NCBI RefSeq assembly: GCF_001866645.1
Contig: NZ_MLYP01000046.1
Location: forward strand, 1-64,000
Origin: Streptomyces colonosanans
GTDB taxonomy: Bacteria > Actinomycetota > Actinomycetes > Streptomycetales > Streptomycetaceae
DNA length: 64,000 bases
Direction of reading: 5' to 3'
Under the pieces are notes generated by a model. The model was not told the DNA's origin, made no database searches, and saw nothing but the letters and a program-made list of their open reading frames with translations. Each line of letters begins with the position of its first letter. Positions within the stretch are counted from its first letter, which is position 1. The position numbers were made by a program, and so were the translations under genes. Shown here piece by piece: positions 16,162-24,474 of this stretch.

Positions 16162-17514
16162 TCATGCGTAGCGCAGTTCGGCGGGGCGGACCGAGCGGCG
16201 CAGAAGGGGCAGCGAGGTCGCTGCGGCCAGGATGCAGGCCGCGTAGACAGCCACCGGCACCAGCAGCGGGACCAGGGGCAGTACGGACGTCCCTTCGGTG
16301 TCGGCCAGCAGCGCGTACCAGGTGCTGATGCCCATGCCCCCGAGACCCGCCAGTGCCACCGCGGGCGCCAGAGGCAGCGCGGTCTCCAGGAGCAGCGCGC
16401 GGGCCAGTACGGCGATCGGCACCCCGGCGGCGGCCTGCGCGGCCAGCCCCCGGCGGCGGGTGGCCAGCGATTCGGCGGTGCCCACGGCGAGGCCGAAGAG
16501 CGTGATCGCGAGGGCGAGCAGCAGAGCGGCCCCGGTCAGGTCGATGCCGGTGGTGTAGAAGGAGATGTCCGCGGCGAGCGTGTCCGGACCGCGCAGGCGC
16601 AGGGTGTCCAGAAGCACCTGCCGCACGCCCATGAACCCGGTCCCGACGACGGTCACCAGCAGTACGGCCGCGTGGGTGCGGGCGGCTGCCCACGGGTCGT
16701 CGCGGAGCCGTTCCGCCGCGATCAGCACCGCCGGGTCGCCGGTCCGCTCCGCGAGGTGTCGACCGATGCGCCGGGAGGTGACGCCGCTCAGCCGGACGGC
16801 GCTCAGCCCGGTGACGATCACCACCGCGAGCACCAGCGCCGGGGATGTGTAGAAACCGCCGAACGAGCGCGGCGCCACGAGCATCCCGACGACTAGGACC
16901 CCGGCGGGTGCCACCAGCGGGAACAGCAGGCCCAGGCCCCGTTTGCCGCGCGGCCGCACCCGGCGTACCCACCCCAGCGGCTCGGCGACCACCCGCCGCA
17001 GCGCCAGCAGGCTCACCAGCGTCCCCAGCACCGGCACGGCCAGGACGACCAGCGTGCCTGCCACCCACACCGTGGCCGGTGGGGCCTGCCACAGGTGCAG
17101 CAGCAGCGGCACGAAGCAGACCGACGCGGCCATCGAGCCCGCGAGGCAGGCGAGCCCCGCCTCCAGCCCGGCGATCCGCCGCACCTGGCCCGGCGTGGCC
17201 CCGGACAGCCGCAGCCCGGCCAGCCGCCGGTCGCGGTGGACGGCGCCGACGCGGGCGCACTGGCCGAGGAAGCCCAGTACGGGTACGAGCAGGAGCAGCA
17301 GCGTGAACACGATGCCCGAGCGCTCACCCTGGTCGTTCAGCAGCCCGCTCGCGAGTGCGATGTTGTGGTGTCCGCGGAGCGCGGCGACGGCGACCGCGCC
17401 CAGCCCGAATCCGGTGGCCAGCCCGGCGCCCAGCGCGGTGAGCAGTACCCGCCACCGTTCCCGTCGGTCGGAGTCTTTGGTCAGCAGCCAGGCCAGGCGG
17501 AGTTCCACGCTCAT
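16162..17514 (-). CDS. FtsX-like ABC transporter permease
   Basis: A 450-aa membrane protein with about ten helices. FtsX-type blocks are visible in both halves, e.g. GAVHRDRRLAGLRLSGATPGQVRRI after helix 2 and VGTAESLATRRRGLAAQAAAGV in the second half. Proteins of this class work with a LolD/MacB-like ATPase in mechanotransmission or export of peptides and lipids rather than uptake. Its ATG overlaps the ATPase stop (ATGA at 17511-17514). It ends the padR-ATPase-permease operon. Confidence 0.87.
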   Translation of the reverse strand: MSVELRLAWLLTKDSDRRERWRVLLTALGAGLATGFGLGAVAVAALRGHHNIALASGLLNDQGERSGIVFTLLLLLVPVLGFLGQCARVGAVHRDRRLAGLRLSGATPGQVRRIAGLEAGLACLAGSMAASVCFVPLLLHLWQAPPATVWVAGTLVVLAVPVLGTLVSLLALRRVVAEPLGWVRRVRPRGKRGLGLLFPLVAPAGVLVVGMLVAPRSFGGFYTSPALVLAVVIVTGLSAVRLSGVTSRRIGRHLAERTGDPAVLIAAERLRDDPWAAARTHAAVLLVTVVGTGFMGVRQVLLDTLRLRGPDTLAADISFYTTGIDLTGAALLLALAITLFGLAVGTAESLATRRRGLAAQAAAGVPIAVLARALLLETALPLAPAVALAGLGGMGISTWYALLADTEGTSVLPLVPLLVPVAVYAACILAAATSLPLLRRSVRPAELRYA

Positions 17515-18197
17515 CGCGCCACCTCCGCGGCCTCCGCCGCCAGGACCCCGTCCCGCAGCGTCACCTCCCGGTCCGCGTACGCCGCCACCTGCGCGTCGTG
17601 CGTGATCAGGAGCACCGCCGTAGCGGCCTCGCGGGCCGTGTGCGTGAGGGCGGTCATCACCTGCTCCCCGGACAGGGAGTCCAGCGCGCCGGTCGGTTCG
17701 TCCGCGAAGACCACCTTCGGTCCGGTCACGAGCGCCCGCGCCAGCGACACTCGCTGAGCCTGGCCCCCGCTCATCTCGCCGGGCCGCAGCGCCTCCTGCC
17801 CGCGCACTCCGAACCGCTCCAGCCACGCGATGGCCCGCTCCCGCGCGGCCTGGCGCGGTGTGCCAGCGAGCAGCAGCGGCAGAGCCACGTTGTCGACGGC
17901 GGTCAGCTCGGGGATCAGCTGCCCGAACTGGAACACCACCCCGAACTCCGTTCGCCGCAGCTCACCGAGGCGCGCCTCCGATGCCTCGTCGAGGCGCTCG
18001 CCGGCGTACTCCACCGTGCCCTCGTCGGGTCGGACGATCCCTGCCAGGCAGTGCAGCAGCGTGGACTTGCCGCTGCCGCTCGCCCCGGTGACGGCGAGGA
18101 TCTCGCCCGGGTGCAGCTCGACGGAGGCGCCGCGCAGCGCCGGCGTGGAGCCATGCGCCTTGAACAGGCGTCGTCCCGTCAGAAGGGGGGTGCTCAT
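17511..18197 (-). CDS. ABC transporter ATP-binding protein (LolD/MacB type)
   Basis: A 228-aa nucleotide-binding subunit. Walker A is TGASGSGKST, the Q-loop FGVVFQFGQL, signature MSGGQAQRVSLARAL, Walker B VVFADEPTGALDS and the switch His LLITHD. The PTGALDS version is diagnostic for the MacB/LolD group that pairs with FtsX-like permeases. It overlaps both neighbours by ATGA: with PadR upstream (18194-18197) and the permease downstream. Confidence 0.95.
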   Translation of the reverse strand: MSTPLLTGRRLFKAHGSTPALRGASVELHPGEILAVTGASGSGKSTLLHCLAGIVRPDEGTVEYAGERLDEASEARLGELRRTEFGVVFQFGQLIPELTAVDNVALPLLLAGTPRQAARERAIAWLERFGVRGQEALRPGEMSGGQAQRVSLARALVTGPKVVFADEPTGALDSLSGEQVMTALTHTAREAATAVLLITHDAQVAAYADREVTLRDGVLAAEAAEVAR

Positions 18198-18727
18198 GCT
18201 GAGTCGACCTCCGCGGTCAAAGTCGTGAGCCGGGCCGCCGTGGTGGTCATCCAACGGAGGTCGGCGTCGAGGTGGTTGAGGGCGTAGTCGGCCGAGAGTG
18301 CCGTCGCGAGATCGGTGCCGGGCGCGGTCTTCACCGCCGTCAGCTCCCGCATCCGCGCCATGTGCGCGGCGCGCTGCGCCGTGAGGTAGGCGGCCGGATC
18401 CCCTGACGCGAGGATCGACACGACGACCTTGGCGAAGATCTCGTTCGTCACGAACGGCGCGGGCGGCATGACCTCCCCGGCCCAGCGGGTCAGCTCGTGC
18501 GCTCCGGCGTCCGTCGAGCGGTACAGCGTGCGCTCCGGACCGCCCTCGGAATCGGTTCCCTCGACCTCGGCGAGACCATCGCGGACCAGGCGCTGCAGCG
18601 TCGTGTAGACCTGCCCGTATGCCAGGGGCCGAGCCTGTGGGAACTGCTCGTCGTGCCGCCGCTTGAGGTCGTAGCCGTGACTCGGCCCCGCGGCGAGCAA
18701 CCCGAGAAGGACATGACGAGTGCTCAT
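18194..18727 (-). CDS. PadR-family transcriptional regulator
   Basis: A 177-aa PadR repressor: winged helix at residues 1-80 (HVLLGLLAAGPSHGYDLKRR, then YGQVYTTLQRLVRDGLAEVE) and a C-terminal helical dimerisation domain. PadR proteins beside ABC pumps generally repress the pump and respond to its substrate. It is the first gene of a three-gene operon with two ATGA overlaps. The inverted repeat 14-35 nt upstream of its ATG (18741-18762) is a probable operator. The start context CTGATCTCC is a poor ribosome site. Confidence 0.93.
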   Translation of the reverse strand: MSTRHVLLGLLAAGPSHGYDLKRRHDEQFPQARPLAYGQVYTTLQRLVRDGLAEVEGTDSEGGPERTLYRSTDAGAHELTRWAGEVMPPAPFVTNEIFAKVVVSILASGDPAAYLTAQRAAHMARMRELTAVKTAPGTDLATALSADYALNHLDADLRWMTTTAARLTTLTAEVDSA

Positions 18728-18740
18728 GGAGATCAGTATG

Positions 18741-18762
18741 CACTCGATATATGTAGCGAGTG
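18741..18762. promoter_or_regulatory. Candidate PadR operator
   Basis: Inverted repeat CACTCG (18741-18746) / CGAGTG (18757-18762) around an AT-rich ATATATGTAG centre, directly upstream of padR. AT-rich centre and 10-nt spacing fit PadR-type autoregulation. Confidence 0.55.
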
Positions 18763-18988
18763 AATAGTGGAGCGGAATTTCTCGGAATGTTGTGCGCCCC
18801 CTGATTGCCGGGGACGCCCGTCCACGGGTGCCTGTCCGCACAGCCTGTCGGCGCGCACGCGGTCCGTCCGGGCCCCCGGTACGGTCCATGGCCGAACACA
18901 CGTTGTCCGTCCTGGTGCGTCTGTGAACGCGCCCGCTGGGTAGGCCTGCTCTCACCCGCATCCGTCGTACGACGACAAGGAGGCCCCC

Positions 18989-19216
18989 GTGGCCGCACCG
19001 GAACACCTCCCGCTTCCGGCCCAGGCTCAACGCGACGCGGGGCCGTCCGCCGCCCCTCACATCCTCAGCGCGGAGAGCGTCCGCACCGAGGCGCCGCTGA
19101 CCAGTGAGCCGCCGCTGCCCGACGCCGAGCCCCTCACCAGCGAACCGCCGCTCGCCGACCTCACGCCCCTGACCAGCGAGCCCTCCGCCGTCCATCCGGA
19201 TCCCGCGGGGCGTTAG
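18989..19216 (+). CDS. Small PLTSEP-repeat protein preceding malQ
   Basis: A 75-aa acidic, Pro-rich, probably disordered protein. The C-terminal half consists of three imperfect repeats around PLTSEPPL (APLTSEPPLPDAE, PLTSEPPLADLT, PLTSEPSAVH). There is no signal peptide or membrane segment. The GTG is preceded by AAGGAGGCCCCC. Its TAG stop is immediately followed by the malQ ATG with no base between, so malQ, which has no separate strong ribosome site, is probably translated by re-initiation. Function unknown. Confidence 0.75.
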   Translation: MAAPEHLPLPAQAQRDAGPSAAPHILSAESVRTEAPLTSEPPLPDAEPLTSEPPLADLTPLTSEPSAVHPDPAGR

Positions 19217-21376
19217 ATGACGCCGGCCGACCCCGCGCGCGACGGGACGCCGCTGGCCCGGCTCGCCGCGCTGCACGGCGTCGCCACCTCCTACCGCCCC
19301 TCCCCGGACCGCACGGCCCAGGCGCCGGACACCGCGGTCACCGCCGCGCTGGCCGCGCTCGGCGTCGATGCGAGCACCCCGGACGCCGTGCGCCGCGCTC
19401 TCGCTGCACGGGAAGGGGAGCTGCGCGGCCGTCTGCTGCCGCCGACCGTGGTGAGCTGGGGCGGACGGCCGCCCGCCGCACTCGCCGGGCTCCCCGACGG
19501 CACCCGCCTGCGGATCGAGACCGAACAGGGCGAGGTGCGCGCCGTTGCCGGACAACTTCCGCCCGGCGTCCACGCGTTGCGCGCCACCGCACCCGACGGA
19601 CGCACCGCCGACACCCATCTCGTCGCCGCGCCCGCCCGGCTGCCCGCGCCACCCGGACGCTCCTACGGACTGCTCGTCCAGCTTTATTCCCTCCTCTCCA
19701 GCCGCTCCTGGGGGATGGGCGACCTCGGCGACCTCGCCGAGCTGACCGCGTGGGCCGGGCGTGCGCTCGGCGCCGGGTTCGTACAGGTCAATCCCCTGCA
19801 CGCGGCCGTACCCGGCGCCCCCACCGACCCCTCCCCCTACCGCCCCTCCTCCCGCTGCTACCCGGACCCCGTGCACCTGCGCGTGGAGGACGTCCCCGAG
19901 TTCGCGTACGTCGAGGACCAAGGCCGCGTCCGTACGCTGCTGGAGCGCGCCGCCCGGCTGCGGGAGGCCGTGCTCGGCAAGGGCGAGCTGATCGACCGCG
20001 ACGCCGTGTGGGACCTCAAGCGCGAGGCCCTCGAACTCGTCCACGCCGTGCCCCTCGGACCCGGGCGGCGCGCCGCGTACGCCGACTTCCTCGCCGAGGA
20101 GGGCGAGGCGCTGGAGGACCATGCGACCTGGTGTGCGCTCGCGGAGGTGTACGGCTCCGACTGGCACGCCTGGCCCGCCCGGCTGCGCGACCCGCGCTCG
20201 GCCGAAACCGTCCGCGTCCGTGCCGAGTTGATGGACCGCGTCGACTTCCACACCCGGCTCGCCTGGCTCACCGGCACCCAGCTCGCCACCGCCCAGCGCA
20301 CCGCGCGCGATGCCGGGATGGCGGTCGGGCTGATCCACGACCTTGCGGTCGGCGTGCACCCCGGCGGTGCCGACGCCTGGGCGCAGCAGGAACACCTCGC
20401 GGCCGGCATGTCGGTGGGCGCACCGCCGGACGCGTTCAACGCGCGCGGCCAGGACTGGGGCCTGCCCCCCTGGCGCCCCGACCGCCTCGCCGCCTCCGGC
20501 TACGCCCCCTACCGCCGCCTCCTGCGTGCTCTCCTCCGGCACGCGGGCGCCCTGCGCATCGACCACGTCATGGGCCTGTTCCGGCTGTGGTGGGTGCCGA
20601 AGGGGCAGCCGCCCACTGCGGGCACCTACGTCCACTACGACGCCGAGGCCATGCTCGCCGTCCTGGTGCTGGAGGCCTCGCGCGCCGGGGCGCCGGTCAT
20701 CGGTGAGGACCTCGGGACGGTGGAGCCCGGGGTGCGCGAGACGCTGCACGAGCGCGGGGTGCTCGGCACGTCCGTACTGTGGTTCGAGCGCGACTGGGAG
20801 GGTACGGGGCGGCCCCTGCAGCCCGAGCGCTGGAGGGCGGACTGCCTTGCCACCGCCACCACCCACGACCTGCCGCCGACCGCCGCCCGGCTCACCGGCG
20901 AATATGTCGAACTCCGCGACCGGCTGGGCCTGTTGAACCGCCCCCTGGACCGGGAGCGGGCCGCGGCCGCCGCCGACACCCGCGCATGGCTCGTCCTGCT
21001 GTCCCGGCTCGGACTGCTGAAGGGGACGAGTGGCGGGGGCCCCACGGCCATGGAGGAGATCGAGATCCAGGCCGTCCACCGTTTCCTGCTGCGCACCCCG
21101 GCCCGGCTGATCGGGGTCTGGCTCCCCGATGCGGTGGGCGACCGCCGCCCGCAGAACCTGCCGGGCACCTGGGACCAGTACCCGAACTGGCGCCTGCCGA
21201 TCGCGGACGCGGACGGGCACCCGGTGGCCCTGGAGGAACTGGCGGCGTCACCGCGACTGCACGCGCTGGTGGACGTGCTGCGCGGGAGGGTCCGGGCGAC
21301 CGGCGGCGACGGCGGCCCACGGGGGCGAGGCTCGGCGTCGGAGAGTGCCGGGACGGCGGCCGGGGCCGAAGAGTGA
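19217..21376 (+). CDS. malQ: 4-alpha-glucanotransferase (amylomaltase, GH77)
   Basis: A 719-aa cytosolic enzyme that transfers maltosyl chains between maltodextrins or glycogen. An N-terminal ~150-residue extension with beta structure, usual in actinobacterial MalQ, precedes the GH77 barrel (GDLGDLAELTAWAGRALGAGF, VQVNPLHA, PYRPSSR). Catalytic residues are in ALRIDHVMGLFRLWWVPKG (Asp nucleophile), GEDLGTV (Glu acid/base) and THDLPPTAA. The ATG directly abuts the stop of the 75-aa gene. The extreme C-terminus is Gly/Ala-rich. It has no other glycogen gene nearby. Confidence 0.95.
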   Translation: MTPADPARDGTPLARLAALHGVATSYRPSPDRTAQAPDTAVTAALAALGVDASTPDAVRRALAAREGELRGRLLPPTVVSWGGRPPAALAGLPDGTRLRIETEQGEVRAVAGQLPPGVHALRATAPDGRTADTHLVAAPARLPAPPGRSYGLLVQLYSLLSSRSWGMGDLGDLAELTAWAGRALGAGFVQVNPLHAAVPGAPTDPSPYRPSSRCYPDPVHLRVEDVPEFAYVEDQGRVRTLLERAARLREAVLGKGELIDRDAVWDLKREALELVHAVPLGPGRRAAYADFLAEEGEALEDHATWCALAEVYGSDWHAWPARLRDPRSAETVRVRAELMDRVDFHTRLAWLTGTQLATAQRTARDAGMAVGLIHDLAVGVHPGGADAWAQQEHLAAGMSVGAPPDAFNARGQDWGLPPWRPDRLAASGYAPYRRLLRALLRHAGALRIDHVMGLFRLWWVPKGQPPTAGTYVHYDAEAMLAVLVLEASRAGAPVIGEDLGTVEPGVRETLHERGVLGTSVLWFERDWEGTGRPLQPERWRADCLATATTHDLPPTAARLTGEYVELRDRLGLLNRPLDRERAAAAADTRAWLVLLSRLGLLKGTSGGGPTAMEEIEIQAVHRFLLRTPARLIGVWLPDAVGDRRPQNLPGTWDQYPNWRLPIADADGHPVALEELAASPRLHALVDVLRGRVRATGGDGGPRGRGSASESAGTAAGAEE

Positions 21377-21475
21377 GTGGCGGGACGTGCGGGACGGGGG
21401 TGGGTACGCGGGGTGGAGGCCCGGTAGCGGGACCCCGGGCGCGCGGCTCGTTCGGGCGTTCGCTACTTTTGCACC

Positions 21476-21709
21476 GTGGACAAGAAGAACGCCCTGCGCG
21501 CCGGCGCCCTGGCCGCCGGTACGACGCTGATGATGCTGCTCATGTCGTCCCCCGCGCTCGCGCTGACCCGCGACGACGGCGACGACCCCGGCCAGGGCCT
21601 GAGTGCGGCCGCGACGCTGGGGTACTTCGTGGTGGCTCCGATCGTGCTGTTCCTGGTCATCGCGGGTCTCGTCATGGTCCTCGACAAGTCGCGCAAGCAG
21701 ACCAAGTAG
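21476..21709 (+). CDS. Small membrane protein, 77 aa
   Basis: Begins VDKKNALRAG, followed by a hydrophobic signal-like segment (about 10-29, ending SSPALA), a short acidic extracytoplasmic loop (RDDGDDPGQG) and a second helix (about 45-68) with a basic cytosolic tail KSRKQTK. It belongs to no enzyme family I recognise; similar proteins occur in Streptomyces with an N-out/C-in tail. GTG start at 21476. It is followed by a terminator at 21789-21829. Confidence 0.7.
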   Translation: MDKKNALRAGALAAGTTLMMLLMSSPALALTRDDGDDPGQGLSAAATLGYFVVAPIVLFLVIAGLVMVLDKSRKQTK

Positions 21710-21788
21710 GGCTGACGCCCTCCGGGGTCACGGGGTCACCGCCCCGGGCCTCCTGGGCCCCCGGCCTTCGGCCGGCATGCACTTCCCC

Positions 21789-21829
21789 CGAGGGAGTCCA
21801 CGCACCCGTCCGGTGCGTGGGCTCCCTCG
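21789..21829 (+). terminator. Terminator of the 77-aa gene
   Basis: 18-bp stem with one wobble (21789-21806 with 21812-21829), 5-nt loop, 80 nt past the stop. Confidence 0.75.
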
Positions 21830-21953
21830 ACGCGTTTCACCCGAGCCTGCCTCACCCGGACGGGCTAATGCCCCGAACGGGCAATGTCTGCCCTGTCGCG
21901 ACGCCCGGCACGGTGCCTCGTCGCGTTGCCGCATCACCCGGGCTCGGCGCGTG

Positions 21954-22523
21954 TCATGGGTGTGGCGCCGTGAGGTAGCGCTGCAGCGTCGGAGCCAGCC
22001 AGGCCACGATTTCCTCGCGGGCCAGGGCGGCGACCGGCGGGAACTTCAGCACATACCGCGTGAGCGCCATCCCCAGTACCTGCGACGCGGTGAGCCCGGC
22101 CCGGGCGGGCGCCTGCTCGGGATCCGGGCAGACATGCCGTGCGACCGGCAGTATCTGGTCCCGGAAGATCCCCTGGAGACGCTCGGCCCCCGCCGGGTTG
22201 GTGACGCTCACGCGCAGCATCGCCGTGAGCGCGTCGTTGTTCTCCTCCCAGAGAGTGAGGAAGTGGCTCACCAGGGTCTCGCCCACGGTCTGCCGCTGCA
22301 GTTCCCGTGGGTTCGGGATACGGAGATCGACGTCCAGGACGGCGTCGAAGAGGCCTTCTTTCGAGCCGTAGTAGCGCATCACCATGGACGGATCGATCCG
22401 GGCGTCCTTGGCGATCGCGCGGATGGTGGCGCGCTCGTAGCCGTCGGAGGCGAAGCGCTCGCGCGCGGCGGCGAGGATCGCGGTGCGGGTGGCGTCGGAG
22501 CGACGAGGTGGTCTGTCGGGCAT
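21954..22523 (-). CDS. TetR-family repressor
   Basis: A 189-aa TetR protein: DNA-binding domain in residues 10-60 (RTAILAAARERFASDGYERATIRAIAKDA, then DPSMVMRYYGSKEGLF), and a helical ligand-binding C-terminus. It is divergent from an FAD monooxygenase, the usual layout for a repressor of that gene. The intervening 113 nt carries six TTGGC boxes spaced by 14 bp, two of them beside its own start, which suggests autoregulation. There is almost no leader, so its mRNA may be near-leaderless; a TACATT hexamer lies just upstream on the minus strand. Confidence 0.93.
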   Translation of the reverse strand: MPDRPPRRSDATRTAILAAARERFASDGYERATIRAIAKDARIDPSMVMRYYGSKEGLFDAVLDVDLRIPNPRELQRQTVGETLVSHFLTLWEENNDALTAMLRVSVTNPAGAERLQGIFRDQILPVARHVCPDPEQAPARAGLTASQVLGMALTRYVLKFPPVAALAREEIVAWLAPTLQRYLTAPHP

Positions 22524-22622
22524 GCCAACAAATGTAGGCCAACATCCGTTGACAGTCCAGCCAGGCCGTTCTATGTTGGCAAACGGAAGTTGGCCAACGG
22601 GAGTTGGCCAGCGAGTGTTGGC
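22524..22622. promoter_or_regulatory. TTGGC operator array, 14-bp period
   Basis: Two boxes GCCAA at 22524 and 22538 (TTGGC on minus), and four boxes TTGGC at 22576, 22590, 22604 and 22618, spaced exactly 14 bp within each group. The units around the boxes are similar (TTGGCAAACGGAAG, TTGGCCAACGGGAG, TTGGCCAGCGAGTG). The right-hand array covers the monooxygenase -10 region and transcript start. Confidence 0.7.
22549..22577 (+). promoter_or_regulatory. Promoter of the FAD monooxygenase gene
   Basis: -35 TTGACA (22549-22554), 17-nt spacer, -10 TATGTT (22572-22577), a near-consensus vegetative promoter. The -10 overlaps the first TTGGC box at 22576, so repressor binding would block RNA polymerase. 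Confidence 0.75.
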
Positions 22623-22636
22623 ATCAGGAGGTCGTC

Positions 22637-24112
22637 ATGAAGGGCACAACCCGCAGCACCGCTTCCAGCACCGCCACCACTGGTGATGTGATCGTCGTCG
22701 GCTCCGGCCCCACCGGACTCCTGCTCGCCGGTGACCTCGCGACCGCCGGCGTCCCCGTCACCCTCGTCGACAGGCGCCCCCACGGGATCAGCAACCTCTC
22801 GCGCGCCTTCGTCCTGCACGCCCGCACCCTGGAGCAGCTCGACGCCCGCGGCCTCGCGGACGAGGTGGAGGTCAAGGGGCAGCCCCTCAGCGACCTTCGG
22901 CTCTTCGGTGCTCTCCGCGTGCGGCTCGACACCCTCCCCTCCCGCTTCAACCACCTTCTCGTCCTCCCGCAGTACGAGGTGGAGAGCGCGCTGGAGCGGC
23001 GCGCGGTCGAGGCCGGGGCGCGGTTCGTCCACCAGACCGAGGTCACCGGGCTGAGCCAGGACGCCGACGGCGTGACGCTCCAGGTGCGCCGCCCGGACGG
23101 GGAATCCGCGGACATGCGTGCCGCCTACGTCGTCGGCACCGACGGCATGCGCAGTGCCGTGCGCCAGGCGATCGGACTGCCCTTCCCGGGCAAGTCCGTC
23201 ATCCGCTCCGTCGTCCTCGCCGACGTCCTGCTCGACGAGAAGCCCGAGGAGGTGCTGACCGCCAACGCGGCCGGTGGCGCGTTCGCCTTCCTCGCACCCT
23301 TCGGCGACGGCTACTACCGGGTCATCGGCTGGCGCCGCGACCGCGACGTCCCCGACAGTGCGCCGCTCGACCTCGACGAGGTCCGGGAGATCGTCCGCCG
23401 CGCGCTCGGCCGCGACTACGGCATGCGTGACGCCCGCTGGATGTCCCGCTTCCACAGCGACGAGCGCCAGGCGCCCGCGTACCGCGTCGGCCGCGTCTTC
23501 CTCGCCGGGGACGCCGCACATGTGCACACCCCGGCCGGCGGCCAGGGCATGAACACCGGTCTGCAGGACGCCGCGAACCTCTCGTGGAAGCTTGCCGCCG
23601 TCCTCCGCGACCACGCCGACCCCGCGCTCCTCGACACCTACCAGTCCGAGCGCCACCCGGTCGGAAAGTCAGTGCTGCGCAGCAGCGGCGGGATCGTCCG
23701 GATGGGGATGGCCAGGCGCCCCTGGACGCGGGCGCTGCGTGCCGGGCTGGTCACTCTCATCGACCATGTCGGTCCGGTCCGGAAGCGGGCGATGGGCCAG
23801 CTCACCGGCATCGGGTACGCGTATGCCGCTCCCCGCGGCGCCCATCCGTTGACCGGCAAGCGCATCCCCGATGTCGCGCTCGCCGGCGGCGGCCGGCTCT
23901 ACGAGGCCCTGCGCGGCGGCCGGTTCGTCCTCATCACCCCGCAGGCGGGCGACGCCGCCGGCCGCAAGGACCGACTGGCGGTGGAGCGCTGGGCGAGCGA
24001 GCGCCGTACGACCGTGCTCGTGCGGCCCGACGGATACGTCGCCTGGGCGGCCGACGCGCCCGACCCGGCGCGGCTCGAGGCGGCGCTGACCGAATGGACG
24101 GGCCGGAGCTGA
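22637..24112 (+). CDS. FAD-dependent aromatic monooxygenase (class A)
   Basis: A 491-aa flavoprotein hydroxylase of the pentachlorophenol/rifampicin-monooxygenase type. The FAD dinucleotide motif is DVIVVGSGPTGLLLAGDLA near residue 17, the middle DG motif GTDGMRSAVRQAIG and the ribityl GD motif FLAGDAAHVHTPAGGQGMN. Such enzymes use NAD(P)H and O2 to hydroxylate phenolic or polyketide aromatics; some inactivate antibiotics. The start ATG has CAGGAGG 6 nt upstream. It is controlled with the divergent TetR gene. No biosynthetic cluster surrounds it, so detoxification is more likely than biosynthesis (inference). Confidence 0.92.
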   Translation: MKGTTRSTASSTATTGDVIVVGSGPTGLLLAGDLATAGVPVTLVDRRPHGISNLSRAFVLHARTLEQLDARGLADEVEVKGQPLSDLRLFGALRVRLDTLPSRFNHLLVLPQYEVESALERRAVEAGARFVHQTEVTGLSQDADGVTLQVRRPDGESADMRAAYVVGTDGMRSAVRQAIGLPFPGKSVIRSVVLADVLLDEKPEEVLTANAAGGAFAFLAPFGDGYYRVIGWRRDRDVPDSAPLDLDEVREIVRRALGRDYGMRDARWMSRFHSDERQAPAYRVGRVFLAGDAAHVHTPAGGQGMNTGLQDAANLSWKLAAVLRDHADPALLDTYQSERHPVGKSVLRSSGGIVRMGMARRPWTRALRAGLVTLIDHVGPVRKRAMGQLTGIGYAYAAPRGAHPLTGKRIPDVALAGGGRLYEALRGGRFVLITPQAGDAAGRKDRLAVERWASERRTTVLVRPDGYVAWAADAPDPARLEAALTEWTGRS

Positions 24113-24135
24113 CCGTACCGGAGAGCAACTGACTT

Positions 24136-24299
24136 ACGACCTGGGGAGCAATAGGGAGCGGCGTCGCGGCGTCCGGCACGGCCGATCACGGCGTTGCCGG
24201 AAGGTCCTGGTAGCTCCGCTACGAGGACCTTCCGGCGCCTTGCGATCGACCGCACCGGACGCCGCTCCTTCACCCACTCCCTATTGCTCCCCAGGTCGT
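24136..24299. repeat. 164-bp near-palindrome (possible MITE or long hairpin)
   Basis: Arms 24136-24214 and 24218-24299 around a 3-nt centre. The outer 23 nt of the arms are perfect complements; GCGGCGTCCGG and a 19-nt stretch with one mismatch next to the centre also match, while the middle diverges with one or a few gaps. It begins 24 nt after the monooxygenase stop. No target duplication is evident at its edges. Confidence 0.75.
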
Positions 24300-24303
24300 T
24301 GGC

Positions 24304-24325
24304 GGGTCGGCCGGTTGGCCGACCC
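24304..24325. terminator. Small hairpin after the long palindrome
   Basis: Perfect 9-bp stem (24304-24312 with 24317-24325), loop GGTT, a possible terminator for the monooxygenase message. Confidence 0.5.
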
Positions 24326-24417
24326 ACTGTGCGTGCACGGGGCGCAGGACCGCGCTCCTGGCCCCTGGCCTTCGGGGCGACGGTCCTCGGCCGGCTCGAG
24401 CGGCGCACACCGGCCGA

Positions 24418-24460
24418 ACGGCAGCGGGCGCCCGGCGATGTGCCGGGCGCCCGCTGCCGT
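24418..24460 (-). terminator. Terminator of pepN (first copy)
   Basis: Perfect 19-bp stem (24418-24436 with 24442-24460), 5-nt loop, 15 nt past the pepN stop. Confidence 0.85.
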
Positions 24461-24474
24461 GCAGGGCAGTACGA

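Noticed and set aside
18964..18975. Perfect 12-nt palindrome CGTCGTACGACG before the 75-aa gene
   Set aside because: Short, GC-rich and isolated; likely by chance although it sits just before the ribosome site.
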